Assembly: GCA_018136815.1 (NCBI GenBank)
Contig: CM030940.1
Location: 3,218,601-3,282,600, forward strand
Direction: 5' to 3'
Origin: Isochrysis galbana
Taxonomy: Eukaryota; Haptophyta; Isochrysidales; Isochrysidaceae
DNA length: 64,000 bases
Of this stretch, positions 8,735 through 19,219 are shown piece by piece (the stretch's first letter is position 1; each line of letters starts with the position of its first letter). The position numbers were made by a program, and so were the translations under genes. The notes under the pieces are model-generated. The model made no database searches. It was not told the origin of the DNA and saw nothing but the letters and a program-made list of their open reading frames with translations.

Positions 8735-11086
8735 ATGGAGCTCGATCAAGATGGCCGGGTGTTTGCTCTCGACGCGCGCGGTCGCGGGCTGCGCTCTCTT
8801 CCCGACTTCCTCCTTGACGGCAGGCTGGGCCTCTCGCTCCGACAGCTCCGCCTCTCGCGCAATGCGCTAGACACGCTGCCACCAGAGCTCTTCACCGCTG
8901 CCAGCGGGCTGATCGAGCTGTATGCAGCAGATAATGAACTGGGTGTGCTGCCCGATTCGCTCGGCGATGCGCGTGCGCTCGAGGTGCTTGGTCTGGCGTC
9001 CAACCAACTAACAGCGCTGCCGGCATCGCTTGGCGAGCTGGCTGCATTGCGCACGCTCCGGCTTTCAGACAACGCGCTCACCGAACTTCCGGCCGCTATC
9101 GGCGGGTGTGGCGCGCTGGCGGAGCTTTCGGTCGCGCGCAATCGGCTGCATGCGCTGCCCGACGCGCTAGCGCAATGCCCACTCGTCGCGCTTAATGTGT
9201 CAGCCAACGCGCTCGTGTGGCTGCCCAAGGCGCTGCCCGTCAGCCTTCGTACGCTCCAGCTCGCCGACAATCGGCTCACCGAGCTGCCCACGACGTTTGG
9301 CGACCTGCGCGCGCTCGAGACGCTTAACCTGAGCGGCAACAGGCTACGCGCGCTGCCTCATTCGTTTGGTAAGCTCGTTGCGCTTGTGACACTCGGGCTG
9401 GGCGCCAACCGGTTGCAGGCTCTACCCGCTGAGCTCGGCGGGCTGGGCGCTCTCCGTACGCTCCAGCTGGGCGAGAATCGGCTGACCGAGCTTCCCGAGA
9501 GCCTTGGCGCGTGCATCGCGCTTGAGGACTTGGGGCTCGCCCAGAATGCGCTCTGCAGCCTGCCAGACTCACTCGGCAAGCTGACCGCGCTTCGTGCGCT
9601 CGTGCTTGCGCAGGCGCGTCTTGTGCGCCTACCAGCCGACATAGCGCGGCTCGCGACGCTGCAGCAGCTCGAACTCTCGGGCTCCAAGCTCGAGGCACTG
9701 CCGCCCGAGGTGTGCGGTCTCCGCGCGCTCCGCTCGCTCCGTGCCTCTGATTGCCGCCTCGCCGCGCTGCCCGATGCCCTCGGCGCGCTGAGCGCGCTGC
9801 AGGTGCTGCGTGTTGATGGTAATGCCCTCGGCGAACTTCCTGACTCGCTCGGCGGGCTGTGCCGCCTGGGCGAGTTGTGGGCGGGCGGCAACACGCTTGT
9901 CGCGCTGCCGCCGTCCATTGGCGAGCTGGGCGAACTCGCCGTGCTCAGTCTCACCTCCAACCGGCTCGTAGCGCTGCCAGTTGAGCTTTGCGCATGCGCA
10001 CGGCTCGAGCGGCTACTTCTCGATGACAACCGGCTCGCTAGCCTTCCCGACGGACTGCACGCACTGCGCGCGTGCGTCGAGCTAGGGCTCTCAGCCAACC
10101 TGCTGCACGCGGTGCCGCACTCACTACCGCCGCACCTCGAGATTCTGCGGCTCAACTCGAATAGTCTCGAGGAGGCGCCCGTGTGGGAGCGCGTGCCACG
10201 CGAGACGTTCCTCTTTGACAACCCGTGCGCCGCGCCACGTTCAGCGGGCCGACGGCCGCTCGTGGCGGTGCTCCTGCCTGGTCTCGTGCGCTCCTACGCA
10301 CACGGCGCCCACTGGCGCGCCTTCTTTGCGCGCTATGCCGAAGCCTACGATCTGCGCGCCTTTTTGTACGTGTGGCCCATCCGCGGCGCTGTTGCGAACA
10401 ACTTTAGCCAAGAGGCGGACCGCGCGGCCGGCGAGCCGCTCGATGTGCACCGGCTCGAGGAGTCATACCCGGTGCGGCGCGCTGGCGCGCTGCCCCTGCG
10501 CCGCTGCCTCGCCCGTAACAAGACTCACCCACCACGCCGTCACAGGAGGGCACTGTCATCGAGCTTGCTGACATGGCGGAGTGGGTGCGTGAGGACGCCG
10601 AGGGGTTCGACGGGCGCTTCTACAACCAATGGGCGATGCTGGCGCGCTGCCACGCGCTGATGCGTCGCTCGCTCGCCGACGAGCGGCCCGACTTCGTTAT
10701 CCGCGGCCGACCCGACCTGCGCGCTGCGTGCATCCCTCGGCCGCTCGAAACATGCGGGGTGCCATACCTCGCAATGCAGGACTACCTATGGGGCTCAGAC
10801 GCCTTCTTCTATGGTGCGCGGCTGACGTGCGCGAGCACAGCGCGCGGAGCCCTGGCCCGCCTCTTTGGCGCTCCATCCCGGCTCCCTGTCTCCTGCCCGG
10901 CCCGGCGGCGCAGGCGACGACACGACCATGACGAGCATGTGCGCGCTTGCCGACCACTACGAGGAATACACTCGGCAGCTCGGATACGCCTCGTCTGAGC
11001 CAATGATGGAGAAATACATCAAGGACCGTGGCCACCGACTCGTCCACTTTTCACGCTGCTTCTGCATCGACCGGAGCGACGGCTGA
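8735..11086 (+). CDS. Leucine-rich-repeat protein with C-terminal glycosyltransferase-like domain
   Basis: I propose three exons: 8735-10471, 10546-10813 and 10914-11086 (introns of 74 and 100 nt, phases 0 and 1), giving 725 residues. Residues about 10-500 hold roughly 20 consecutive 23-residue LRRs with the bacterial/ROCO/SHOC2-like pattern LxxLxLxxNxLxxLPxxLxx (for example LRTLQLADNRLTELPTTFG). From about residue 505 the repeats stop and a new domain begins: RPLVAVLLPGLVRSYA, ARYAEAYDLRAFLYVWP, then across intron 1 FDGRFYNQWAMLARCHALM and RPDFVIRGRPDLRA, then QDYLWGSDAFFYGDDTTM and SSEPMMEKYI. The FYNQW...C and DFVIRGRPDL motifs are those of small uncharacterised glycosyltransferase-like proteins; this is an inference, and the DxD-type residue would be in RGRPDL or GDD. 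The second splice joins FFYG to DDTTM perfectly. The first splice (CCG/gtgcgg) is less certain. There is no signal peptide, so it is probably cytosolic. Confidence 0.8.
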
Positions 11087-11273
11087 CAGCGAGCGAGCGC
11101 ACAGCTGGGCGGGCGAGCGAGGGCGGTGGGCGCGCATGCTTTGCGGCGGCTGCGTGGCATGGTATACCCCTCGGTATGGCATGCTTCTAAAGTTGAATGC
11201 AGCAAGTTGTCCAGTTTCTTATAAGTCGTTGGCCCTCGAGAAGGGACGCATTGTGGCTAGCAACATGCAAAGC

Positions 11274-11339
11274 ATTTTCGCTATACCACCGAATGTCGAA
11301 TGTCCTCTAGCCCAAGATTTAATATGGTATAGCGAAAAC
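11274..11339. repeat. Inverted repeat downstream of the LRR gene
   Basis: The arms ATTTTCGCTATACCA (11274-11288) and TGGTATAGCGAAAAC (11325-11339) pair over 14 bp around a 36-base loop. This could be a transcript 3'-end hairpin or a small TIR remnant. Confidence 0.7.
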
Positions 11340-11359
11340 ATTTTCTTTTGAATAATTCA

Positions 11360-11890
11360 TCAACTAAATTTATACTTGGTTCGCCCATGGGGGGGCACGA
11401 GCCCCCCCCTCTCTCCACTCCTCCCCTGCCGCGGGGGAGGAACCACCCATCCTCCTGGCATGCTTGATGGCTTGCCAGGAGGGGACTGCCCTGCTGACCC
11501 ACTCTTTTCCCCATAGGCTCGCCTGGTTCCGGTTCGCTCGTCCTGGCCCATCGTCCATCGTGGCCAGCCCATCGCTCCAACCTCCCCTCCCCCCTTGGTC
11601 GACAGGGAGATGGCCAACCCACGCTCGCCTCGTTGGCCATGGGTGCCGCCCAGAGGCCTCTGTCTATGCCTGGCGACTAGGGATGGGGGGGGAGTCAGCT
11701 CGAGGGTAGGCCCAACGCAGGAGTGGGAGTGTGATTCGCGACCCGCGCCCACTAGGGGTCTGGGTCAGGATGATGAGTGCCCAATAACCCTGCCGGCTGC
11801 CGGCTGCCGGAAAGTCGCGTTCCGTCAAAAGAGGGCCAGGTGATTGTTTTTTTTCACCCACATGTGCATGTTTTCTTTTTCAACCAGTCT
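11360..11890 (+). mobile_element. G-rich repeat (family B-like) with LINE-type 5' end
   Basis: It starts with AACTAAATTTATACTTGGTT and the CGCCCATGGGGGGG block and carries the CATCCTCCTGGCATG segment found in the three long family-B copies. It then switches at about 11680 to a segment (GGAGTCAGCTCGAGGG, CGACCCGCGCCCACTA) shared with 25385-25510 and 39700-39800. Bases 11810-11890 are the same 3' block as 6873-6950. Confidence 0.6.
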
Positions 11891-12890
11891 CTAGGCCACC
11901 CCTTGTACGCCAGCCCTTCCAACCTAACTTCGATTCATCGCACCGCTTTCCATCGTGTCGTTCCCCGTCTCGTTCCTCGTCGCTACCGTTCCTCGTAAGA
12001 TCGTCTACGCTCGAACTGAACTCTTCTTCGCTCGATAGCCTTTCCTCGATTGGCGCCGCTCTTCCGTTCGCTCTCCGTGTTTTCGTTTCCGTCGTCCGAC
12101 TCATCGCTGAGAGGGTGCAACTCGAGGTTCCCTTTTTTTGTCAGGCCCCTCCCGGCTTTTTATGTATATAATTTCTACTGACCCCTAACTTCGCCCCTAA
12201 CTCGGGGGTTGACCGCGCGCAAACAAACATAAACATGGGGACGCATCAAGCGGAAGACGTCTTTTGTTTCGTTTGGGGCAAGAAGAGAGAGTTGGTTTAG
12301 AGAGTTGATTGAGGTTTAAGGTTTAAGACTGATTGTTTTTACGTCTCTAGAGTGCCAAGTGGCGATTGTCCGCTACACGCCCCGTCACGAAACACAAACG
12401 AAGCAACTCCCCCTGTCACGTGTGTGTTTGTGTGTGTTTGTGTTTCGTGACGGAGTTTACTTGAACTTGGATGTTGACCCCAAATTTTAAGCAACCCTCT
12501 TGTCCGACGCCCTAGTCGCGCAATTGACACTGCGCTCCGACACCCACACTGCACTCCGACACCACACACCACGTGCACACGTGGCGATTATTTGTTATTT
12601 GGTAAACTGAAGCTGAAGCATCCAAATGGTTGCTTCGCCCCTGGGCCTATTTTCTCCATAATTCCATACTACAATCTCGACCTATTGTGTTGTGAATGGG
12701 TGGGAGTGTGGGGAAGGATGTCCCTGAGGCTCCCCCAGCACCTCATGGGCACCCGTCACGGCCGTGAGTCACGGCGTTGGCGAGCAGGGTGTCGCATCCG
12801 CGATCGACTTCTGACCTTAGGCGTCTTCGAGCCAAGTCGTTCTTATTGCCGCGGAGTTTTACTCGTAAATTGTAGAACTCTTCATTCGTA
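11890..12890. other. Retroelement-like leader and intergenic DNA
   Basis: Bases 11930-12120 are TC/GTT-rich like the LTR leaders elsewhere. A strong inverted repeat is at 12384-12399 (GTCACGAAACACAAAC) and 12436-12451 (GTTTGTGTTTCGTGAC), with a GTGTGTTT tract in its loop. No coding frame is supported. Confidence 0.45.
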
Positions 12891-12898
12891 ACTCGCCG

Positions 12899-13600
12899 AA
12901 CTAAGTTTATACTTGGTTCGCCCAGGGGGGGGCACGAGCCCCCCTCTCTCTCCACTCCTCCCCTGCCGTGGGGGAGGAACCACCCATCCTCCTGGCATGC
13001 CTGATGGCTTGCCAGGAGGCCACTGCCCTGCTGACCCACTCTCCCACTGACAGGCACGCCTGTCTCGCTCGTCCTAGCCCCTCGTGGCCAGCCCATCGCT
13101 CCAACCCCCCTCCCCCCCTGGTCGACAGGCAGACAGGTGCAGATTGGCGGCCCCAGAGGCTCGGGAGCGCCAGCGAGGGAGAGGCAGGGGAGGCCAGGGC
13201 CCAGCCCCAGCCTCCTCTGCCCCCAGAGCTGGCCTCCAGGAGCCTCCAGGGGTCGCCAGGGGCAGCTGCAGGCCTGCCGCAGGCGCGCCATCGCGCGTGC
13301 CGCAGGAGAGGGGAGAGAGAGCGCGGAGAAGGGGGTGGGCGGAGCGTGAGCTCCGCTCACCGAAAAATAAAAATAGGTAAGTCCCGCACCTGTTTACAGG
13401 ATAAGTCGGGGCTGAGGACGCCGCCCACTCGGAGACACAGGAGGAAGGGGGGGAATGATCACCGGGGGGGGGCGTGGGCCACCGGACCATATCTAAGCCC
13501 TTCACCCCTATCCCCCTAGTAGTGCACGGGGGGAGCCGCCTGATGGCGGGAGGAGAAGGGCCGGGGGAGTGGGGGTGTAGAAAGTTTCCTACGTGAGTAG
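12899..13600 (+). mobile_element. Family-B repeat, copy 1 (about 700 bp)
   Basis: It begins AACTAAGTTTATACTTGGTT and ends near the GTAGAAAG block at 13570-13600. It is highly similar to 22910-23614 (inverted) and 63299 to the window end. Shared internal landmarks are CCACCCATCCTCCTGGCATG, GAGGCAGGGGAGGCCAGGGC, AGGTAAGTCCCGC followed about 12 bases later by TTTACAGGATAAGTC, and GGGGGGAGCCGCCTGATGGC. No frame is conserved among the copies in a way that suggests a protein. It looks like a non-autonomous element. Confidence 0.75.
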
Positions 13601-13649
13601 AAAGTAGAGGGTCCACGGCCGCGTGTGCGGTGAGACTATTAAAAGGTTT

Positions 13650-14446
13650 ATTCATTCGTAACTCGCCCCTCGCTCCTTGCCGTTGCGCCCTTTGTGGCCT
13701 GTCTCGCCCCTGTTTCGCTCCTTTGCACCTTGGGCCTTGCTCTGCCTTTGGTCCCTCCTTGCTGTCGTTCCCCCGCGCTCGTTCTCGCTCTCGTCGTAGG
13801 TGTTCGTCGCTGCGGACCTTTCCCCCGCGCGACGCCTATCCTCTCGCCCCTTCCGGTTTACGCACGTAGATTCCCTCCTTACTTTCTACCTATTCGTTCG
13901 CGGTAACCGCCGTTCGCCGTCGGCTCTTCCGTCGCATCGTCGCTCTCTTGTCGGCTTTCTCTTCCTTGTTTCCTTCCTTCTGTGTCTTCCCCGCCCAGGT
14001 GGGAAAAATACGTTAGTGTGGAGGAATGTTGGGTGAAAGTCGAGTGTGCGTGTCTCGGATTGTTGTCGGACTCGTCGAATTGGTATCCTGTCGGCCTCTG
14101 TCGCCTTCGTCCCTCGCCCCAGTCGCTCCTCGCTCCCTCGTTCTCGTTCTCGCTCTCGCTCAGTCGTAACAAGCAATCTTACAACACCAACCAAATCCAC
14201 TCACTCACTCACTCACCCTTGCTATCAGCCATGTCCGCTCCGTCTTCGCGCTCGCCACAGCCCGCCATCCATCCTCCAACCATGGAAGATGGTCTGCCCG
14301 TCCCGGCCGCCAATGGCCAAAATGCCGTGCCTGCCGCCGCCTACCTTCCGTCCCGTTCGGTCCCTCCTGTTCCATCCGTAACCTCCGATCCGTCACAGGG
14401 ACGAAATATGTCGTTTGAAGCATCCATTTGCATGCTCCGGCAGTAA
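13650..14446 (+). mobile_element. LTR-like segment followed by a short gag-like frame
   Basis: Bases 13650-14170 are TC/CG-rich and end in CGCTCTCGCTCAGTCGTAAC, closely resembling the end of the LTRs at 49119 and 54437 when those are read on the minus strand. About 60 bp later an ATG at 14231 opens a 71-codon frame (MSAPSSRSPQPAIHPPTMED..., Pro/Ser-rich, stop at 14446). This is the expected LTR, primer site, gag order for a copia-type element, cut off after the first 70 codons. Confidence 0.5.
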
Positions 14447-14837
14447 ACAGATAAAAGTAGGTTCAGGGTGTTAGCCCTGAATCTTCAGATCTCTTTTTTA
14501 TGAAGAAGGGTGGTGAGTGCAAGACGCGGGCCAAATTGCGAGAGCTCCGGCGAGCCACACGTACTTGTAGCTGATTCTTGGCGGTTGTGAAGCGGCACGG
14601 AAATGCGACATAGCGTGTAATTTAAGTGCAGACATCACACATGATGACGTAGTGTGACAGCCTGCCGCACTTTAGCCGGTCGCTCACAGCTCCTCTCCCT
14701 CATCGCCTCTTTCCGTTCTGCCTCAAGCGACACACCGCCCAAATAGAAATAGAGTTTGCCAGCGACGAAATCCTCCGCGTTGCTTTGCTAGATATGGTAG
14801 TAGTACGCCCTCGGCAGTCGCACCAACACCAAAAGAG

Positions 14838-15123
14838 ATGGATCCGGCGGCGTACGGCGATGCCCGTGCGGGCACAGATAGCCTGAATGCTGAGGTTACA
14901 AACAAAGGAATATTCAGAGCCGTCGATGCCGAAACCGCAAACTGCTGTCCTCAAGTATGCCTCTGTCCTCTAGCACCAACCACACGCCCAACAACGCTGT
15001 CGACGAGATACAATGGCACTCAAGCACGCAGGTGTCGCCACCAGAGGCATAGGTCTGATAGCGTTTGAGGCTCCGCACGCATACAATACCACGACAGTGT
15101 TCGGAAAAGGCGGATCACGGTAG
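14838..15123 (+). CDS. Possible small two-exon gene, unrecognised
   Basis: An ATG at 14838 opens MDPAAYGDARAGTDSLNAEV... A GT at 14957 (CAA/gtatgc) and an AG at about 15019 would join it in frame to HAGVATRGIGLIAFEAPHAY... and a TAG at about 15121, giving roughly 70 residues. It lies tail-to-tail with DCP1. Nothing else supports it, and the same DNA could be the DCP1 3' flank. Confidence 0.2.
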
Positions 15124-15200
15124 GGTTAGGGCTCATAGACTCTGTTAGTAGGCATGTCTCAATGGAAAAGGTTGTGCACCTGTTGACTAGCACCGTACAA

Positions 15201-16292
15201 TCACGAGCTGAGCTGCTGCTGCTGTAGGAGTGCAAGCAGATGTGCTGGCACGTCGGAGGAGGAAGACGCTTCCGCGGCAGGGGCCAGTGGTGCACGGGTG
15301 GCCGGCGTCTGATTTGCCTTGCCACGACTGCGATTCCTCCCAGTACCGCCGCTTGTTTGCGCCTGCGCTGCGGACTGTTGCTGCGAGAGGAACTCACGCG
15401 CAAGAGTTTCCAGGAACGCATCATCATCAAGAAGGGACAGCAGCCGGCCGCGCAGTTCAACCTTGAGCGCAATAACATCGCCACTCGACACGCCGCCGTT
15501 GGTTGCCGTCTGAGATTGCCCTGGTTCCGAAGCACGCTGCGTGGTGGAAGAGGCATCTGTGGTGCCCGTCGGGGTGGGTGGCACGGCCGCGCCGGCTGCG
15601 GGGAGCTGGCCCTGCATCATGGTGAAGAAGGCGGCCACGTTGTTCGAGGCTGTAGCCACCTCGCCCGACACGGGGTCGGAGGTGGACGCAGCAGGTGGGG
15701 GAACAGATGCCGGCGTAGACTCGGCAGACGTGTCAACCATACTAGAGGCAGCATTGGCGGCTGGTTCGTTGACCGTCGCCGATGTGTCTGGCTCTTGCCC
15801 CGCGATGATCGATTGAAGGAGATCAGCTATCTCCGTACGCTCCGGCGTCGAGTAGAACCTGCGCAGCGAGGGGGTGGGGGGTGGACGGGAGGCCAGTGGC
15901 AGCCCGCATCACTCCAAGGAGACAAGCCCCTCCAAGCACACGAGCCCCTCATCTGAGCATGGCACGCACCAGATGCCGATGATCTCCGCCTTCTCATTGC
16001 GGTAAAGAAGAAACTGATCAGTGAGTTCCATCTGAAAGTCTGCAGTGATGGCCTCCACTACGTTTTGGCTCGAGAGCCGGTTGAGCACCACAAACATGTG
16101 GCGCGGCTCAGAGACACGTGCAACAACAAACAGCGAGCCCTCAACCTTCTTGAGGTCCCACGCCTGTGTGGTTTCATTGTACTGGTACAGGACGACGTGT
16201 CCGGCCATATTAATCACCTCCGAGATTTCCGCATCGCGCCGCTTGAGCACGGCGAGATTGTACTCTAGCTGCTTCGCCTTGTCTGTCTGCAT
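15201..16292 (-). CDS. DCP1: mRNA-decapping enzyme subunit 1
   Basis: There are two exons: 16292-15970 and 15858-15201 (111-nt GT-AG intron, phase 2), giving 326 residues. Residues 1-130 are the EVH1-like Dcp1 domain: LEYNLAVLKRRDAEISEVIN, a VLYQYNETTQAWDLKKVEGSL strand pair, MFVVLNRLS, and across the splice EIIGIW-FYSTPERTEIADLL, the hallmark Dcp1 IWFY element followed by the closing helix. The C-terminus (LKVELRGRLLSLLDDDAFL and ETLAREFLSQQQ) is the trimerisation helix of animal and plant Dcp1, absent from yeast. Between them is a long Ser/Thr/Pro/Ala-rich linker expected to bind decay factors. Dcp1 activates Dcp2 in cytoplasmic P-bodies. The ATG at 16292 follows an in-frame GTG and is the first Met. 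Confidence 0.92.
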
Positions 16293-16680
16293 CACAGCAC
16301 ACTCTGCATGCGCAAAGGGGAGGGGGGGCAGTGAGGGCTACGCGTGTGCGGCACGAGAGGCGCGCGCTTAGCGTAAGCTCGCGCGGGGAAGGGTGTGTGA
16401 GGAGGAGCGAAAGCGGTCAGTGTGCGTGCTCGTGCGTGTGGTCGAGCGAGGGGCCCCACCAGTTGCGGGGAGAGCAAGCGGGCGGCAAGCGCAGCGAGCG
16501 AGCGAGCGAGCGAGCGGCAGGGGGGTGGGTGGGGAGGCAGAGCAAGTTCCCCCTCGGTATTGTGAAAGAATCCTGCATCATCATCATCGCGCGTGACGCA
16601 TGACCCCCCCCCCCGGTATGGCTTCCCGTCGGCGCCCATCTCCCATCTCCATCTCCGAGCGACCTCTGAAGCGGGCATGG
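16293..16680. other. DCP1 upstream region
   Basis: It contains a (GCGA)n-like run at 16490-16512 and no supported frame. The minus-strand promoter of DCP1 should lie here. Confidence 0.35.
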
Positions 16681-16682
16681 GT

Positions 16683-18030
16683 GAAAAAAAAACATCTGAA
16701 GATTCTGGGCTACACACCTACTACTGACTGGGACTGGTCTCCCTTCTCTACTTGCATCGCCCTTACTTCCCTCCCTCCACCTCTTCCCCTGCCCCCGTCT
16801 TTCCTTTTTCTTCGGTTTCCGGGGTCCGGCCTTGGTGCGCTACCTAAGGCCTGGTTCGGAGTGCGGGGGTCGGGCAGGCCTGTTGTGTCTTCTCTTTTGG
16901 TGTTCGCGTCTGCCTTCGTTCGCGCCTAGTGTGACAGTGGCGCCGGGTCAGCTGCGTCTCTGGTATTGGCTTTGCTCCATGTTTTGTTGGCTTATTCGTC
17001 CTTGTTTTGTTGCTCCTTGTCCTTGGGTTCCTCGACAGCGTGTGCTATCCTCAGCTTTGTGGCTAGATTCACTAGTTCCTTGCTGGGTTTGAGCCCGCCG
17101 TTGTCGTTCATACTGAAAACGGGCCTCAAGTCGCTTATGTCTATCCGTTTTTTGGGTTGTCTACCCATGCCCGCTTGGGCGGTTCTTGCCGCGTCGGTCT
17201 CGTTTGCGAAGAGTAGAGCTTTACTTAGCGTGGTGAATCGTTCTATTGTTCTTATCAGTATTGATTCTTCTGAGAAAACAATTCCGTCGTAGTGTATTCT
17301 ATAAAAATCAGTAATGATAAACCTCCATGCTACTAGATACAGAATGTATATATCGCTTTCGGGGCGTCCCCATTCGGGAAAATAAACAGATTGTCGATTA
17401 TAGTTTCCTCTCTGTTTCTACCCGCTTTAGGTGAGAATTGTGCAATTTCGTTGATCGCGTCTAGGACACTGGTTATGCCTGGGCACTCGCCTAGGTGCGT
17501 CGAGGCTTCGTCCGCCTCTCCACAGATGCGGCATGTGCTGTCTCTGCCGGGGAAACGGTTGTACGTACCCACCCGTCTGTGCGCAATATGTTTATAGTGT
17601 AGGTGCATATCGCGTGCCGTCACCATCGGTGACGTGTAGATTTTGGCTAGGTGTGCCCATGTGTCTTTGGGTAGGTGAAGTTTCTCCTCCCATTTACTAG
17701 GTCCGGCTAGGAGTTTGTTTTTGTGGCCCGTTTGCTGAAGAGCTCTTGTTATGTATGTCGTATGTGTTCGACTCCCGTTTCGTCTAGCGGCGTTTCTCCG
17801 TCTATGGAGTACTCATCTGCTAGCGGGTATTCGATTCTTTTGTTGGACTTGTATCCCTCACCCCATTGTGCCGGGGGGGATGTGTCTAGATTCGAGGGAG
17901 TGCCCCTCGTCCTTTCCCCGATCATTGGTGTGCCTAGGTATGAGAGTTCCATGTCGTACCATTCACCTTTGATTCTCGCGTCGTAGTATGTAGTATTCCC
18001 CGTCTTGCGTTATGCGTATCTCGGGGGGCG
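16683..18030 (-). pseudogene. 5'-truncated non-LTR retrotransposon, ORF2 C-terminal part
   Basis: Read on the minus strand it carries RIEYPLADEYSIDGETPLDE (about 17860), then HYKHIAHRRVGTYNRFPGRD and the zinc motif CRICGEADEASTHLGECP (17600-17500), then the 3' UTR, ending at 16683 in a T-run. The same protein segment is open at 46500-47350 (LEFPLADEYTLNEKTQLD, THRRLGTRNRF, CRLCGKHRENSTHLARCP). Here stops and frameshifts break the frame between the blocks, so the copy is dead. The reverse transcriptase itself is missing. Confidence 0.75.
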
Positions 18031-18069
18031 GTTCTCCCGGGTCGGCTTGTTCTCCGGCTTTTCGTCGGG

Positions 18070-18895
18070 TCCTCACATTACATTTCGTGCCCAGACTTGC
18101 AGGCCGCTCTCGTGGCGTATGTGAAGAAGTCGATCTACGACCGACGCGAGTCCATCTTCACCGCAAAGGGAGCGGTTACTCAAAACAGCTCTGAGCGAGT
18201 TGGGAGTGTTTGCCTGCTTTATCGCGGAAAAGGCCTCAACATGGATGGAGTGCAGTACGCGGCCGCAACGGACTGCGGCTTGCTCCACGTCAATGGCACC
18301 GTTATTGGAGTAGTCCGTGCAATGCTCGCCGCTGCTGGTGTGACGGACGACCGCATAGAGATTTATGGGACGTGGCAGGCGGATGTGCACAAGAAGTTGG
18401 GTCTACCCTTTTCCCTTTTCCGAGACACAAGAGCATGCGTGGCTGCGGGACATGGAGCGCCGCGCGGGGCGGAGCATGCGGCGCCGAACCGACGACTACA
18501 AGAAGAGGCGTGCGGTGATGCGGCGGAAGCAAAAGGAGCGACGAAACAGCGAACGCAAGACGGCCTCCAAAGAGCACAAGTACAAGGAAGATGCAGGGCC
18601 AGCCTCTGGGACAGGAAAGGGTCAGCCGGGTAGCTGTTCGTGTGGAAGAAACGCCGCGTGTTCCAACCGTGCTTGTCCTTGCGTTCGTGCCCAAGTGCCA
18701 TGCACACTCGCGTGCCATGGCGGCCAAGCGGCTCCAAATTGCGTGCGATGTCCTGTTGGCTGTTGGCGGCAACAACTTGTTGAACGACCGGACGACCGGC
18801 AACCGGAGAATTCGGGGGGGAACGAGAGAAGTGCGTCTGAGTGTGCGTCTCTGGAAGGATCTGTGTACAGTTGTATGCCGGATGAACTGGTTTGA
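18070..18895 (+). pseudogene. Mobile-element ORF with Cys-rich CXC-type motif, frameshifted
   Basis: Two overlapping frames look like one broken protein. The first (about 18097-18430) reads ...RRESIFTAKGAVTQN...LNMDGVQYAAATDCGLL... and ...DRIEIYGTWQADVHKKLGL. A shift near 18430 leads to DDYKKRRAVMRRKQKERRN and then CSCGRNAACSNRACPCV and CTLACHGGQAAPNC, a CxC-x4-C-x4-CxC-x5-C-x3-C arrangement like the CXC/CRC cysteine cluster seen in several eukaryotic transposon proteins. The element type cannot be named from this part. It ends at a TGA near 18893. Confidence 0.4.
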
Positions 18896-19031
18896 ATGCT
18901 GCTATACATTCCTATGGCATTGCTTACTTACGCTTATTTACTATTTACACGTAGTAAGTGCGTTGGATGCTCCGCTAAATAGGGGTCGTTCAGAGCCCTT
19001 GGTGCAGCAATGCCGTGCATACAACCATCTT

Positions 19032-19215
19032 ATGAGACTATAGCGGGACTTCTACCGTCTCAGAATGTCAATTTCATCACCTCATCCGTGCGTTATATGA
19101 CCCAACCACCAGAAAAATTGAGCGCCTCTCTCTTGGGGCTTCACAACCGAGGATAAGGCCAAAAATTGCCTTTTTTTCTACGTCTGAGACGGTCATTATT
19201 GGCACATAGTCTCAT
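19032..19215. mobile_element. Small inverted-repeat (MITE-like) element
   Basis: ATGAGACTAT (19032-19041) is matched by its complement ATAGTCTCAT (19206-19215), and inside them ACCGTCTCAGA (about 19056) is matched by TCTGAGACGGT (about 19183). The imperfect terminal inverted repeats enclose about 184 bp. No clear target-site duplication was found. Part of the left arm (GCGGGACTTCTACCGTC) also occurs at about 40074. Confidence 0.5.
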
Positions 19216-19219
19216 GACA

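Noticed and set aside
8746-10221. Long minus-strand frames opposite the LRR gene (for example 287 codons at 9358-10221)
   Set aside because: They are Ser/Arg-rich antisense shadows of a GC-rich repetitive LRR gene and show no family motif.
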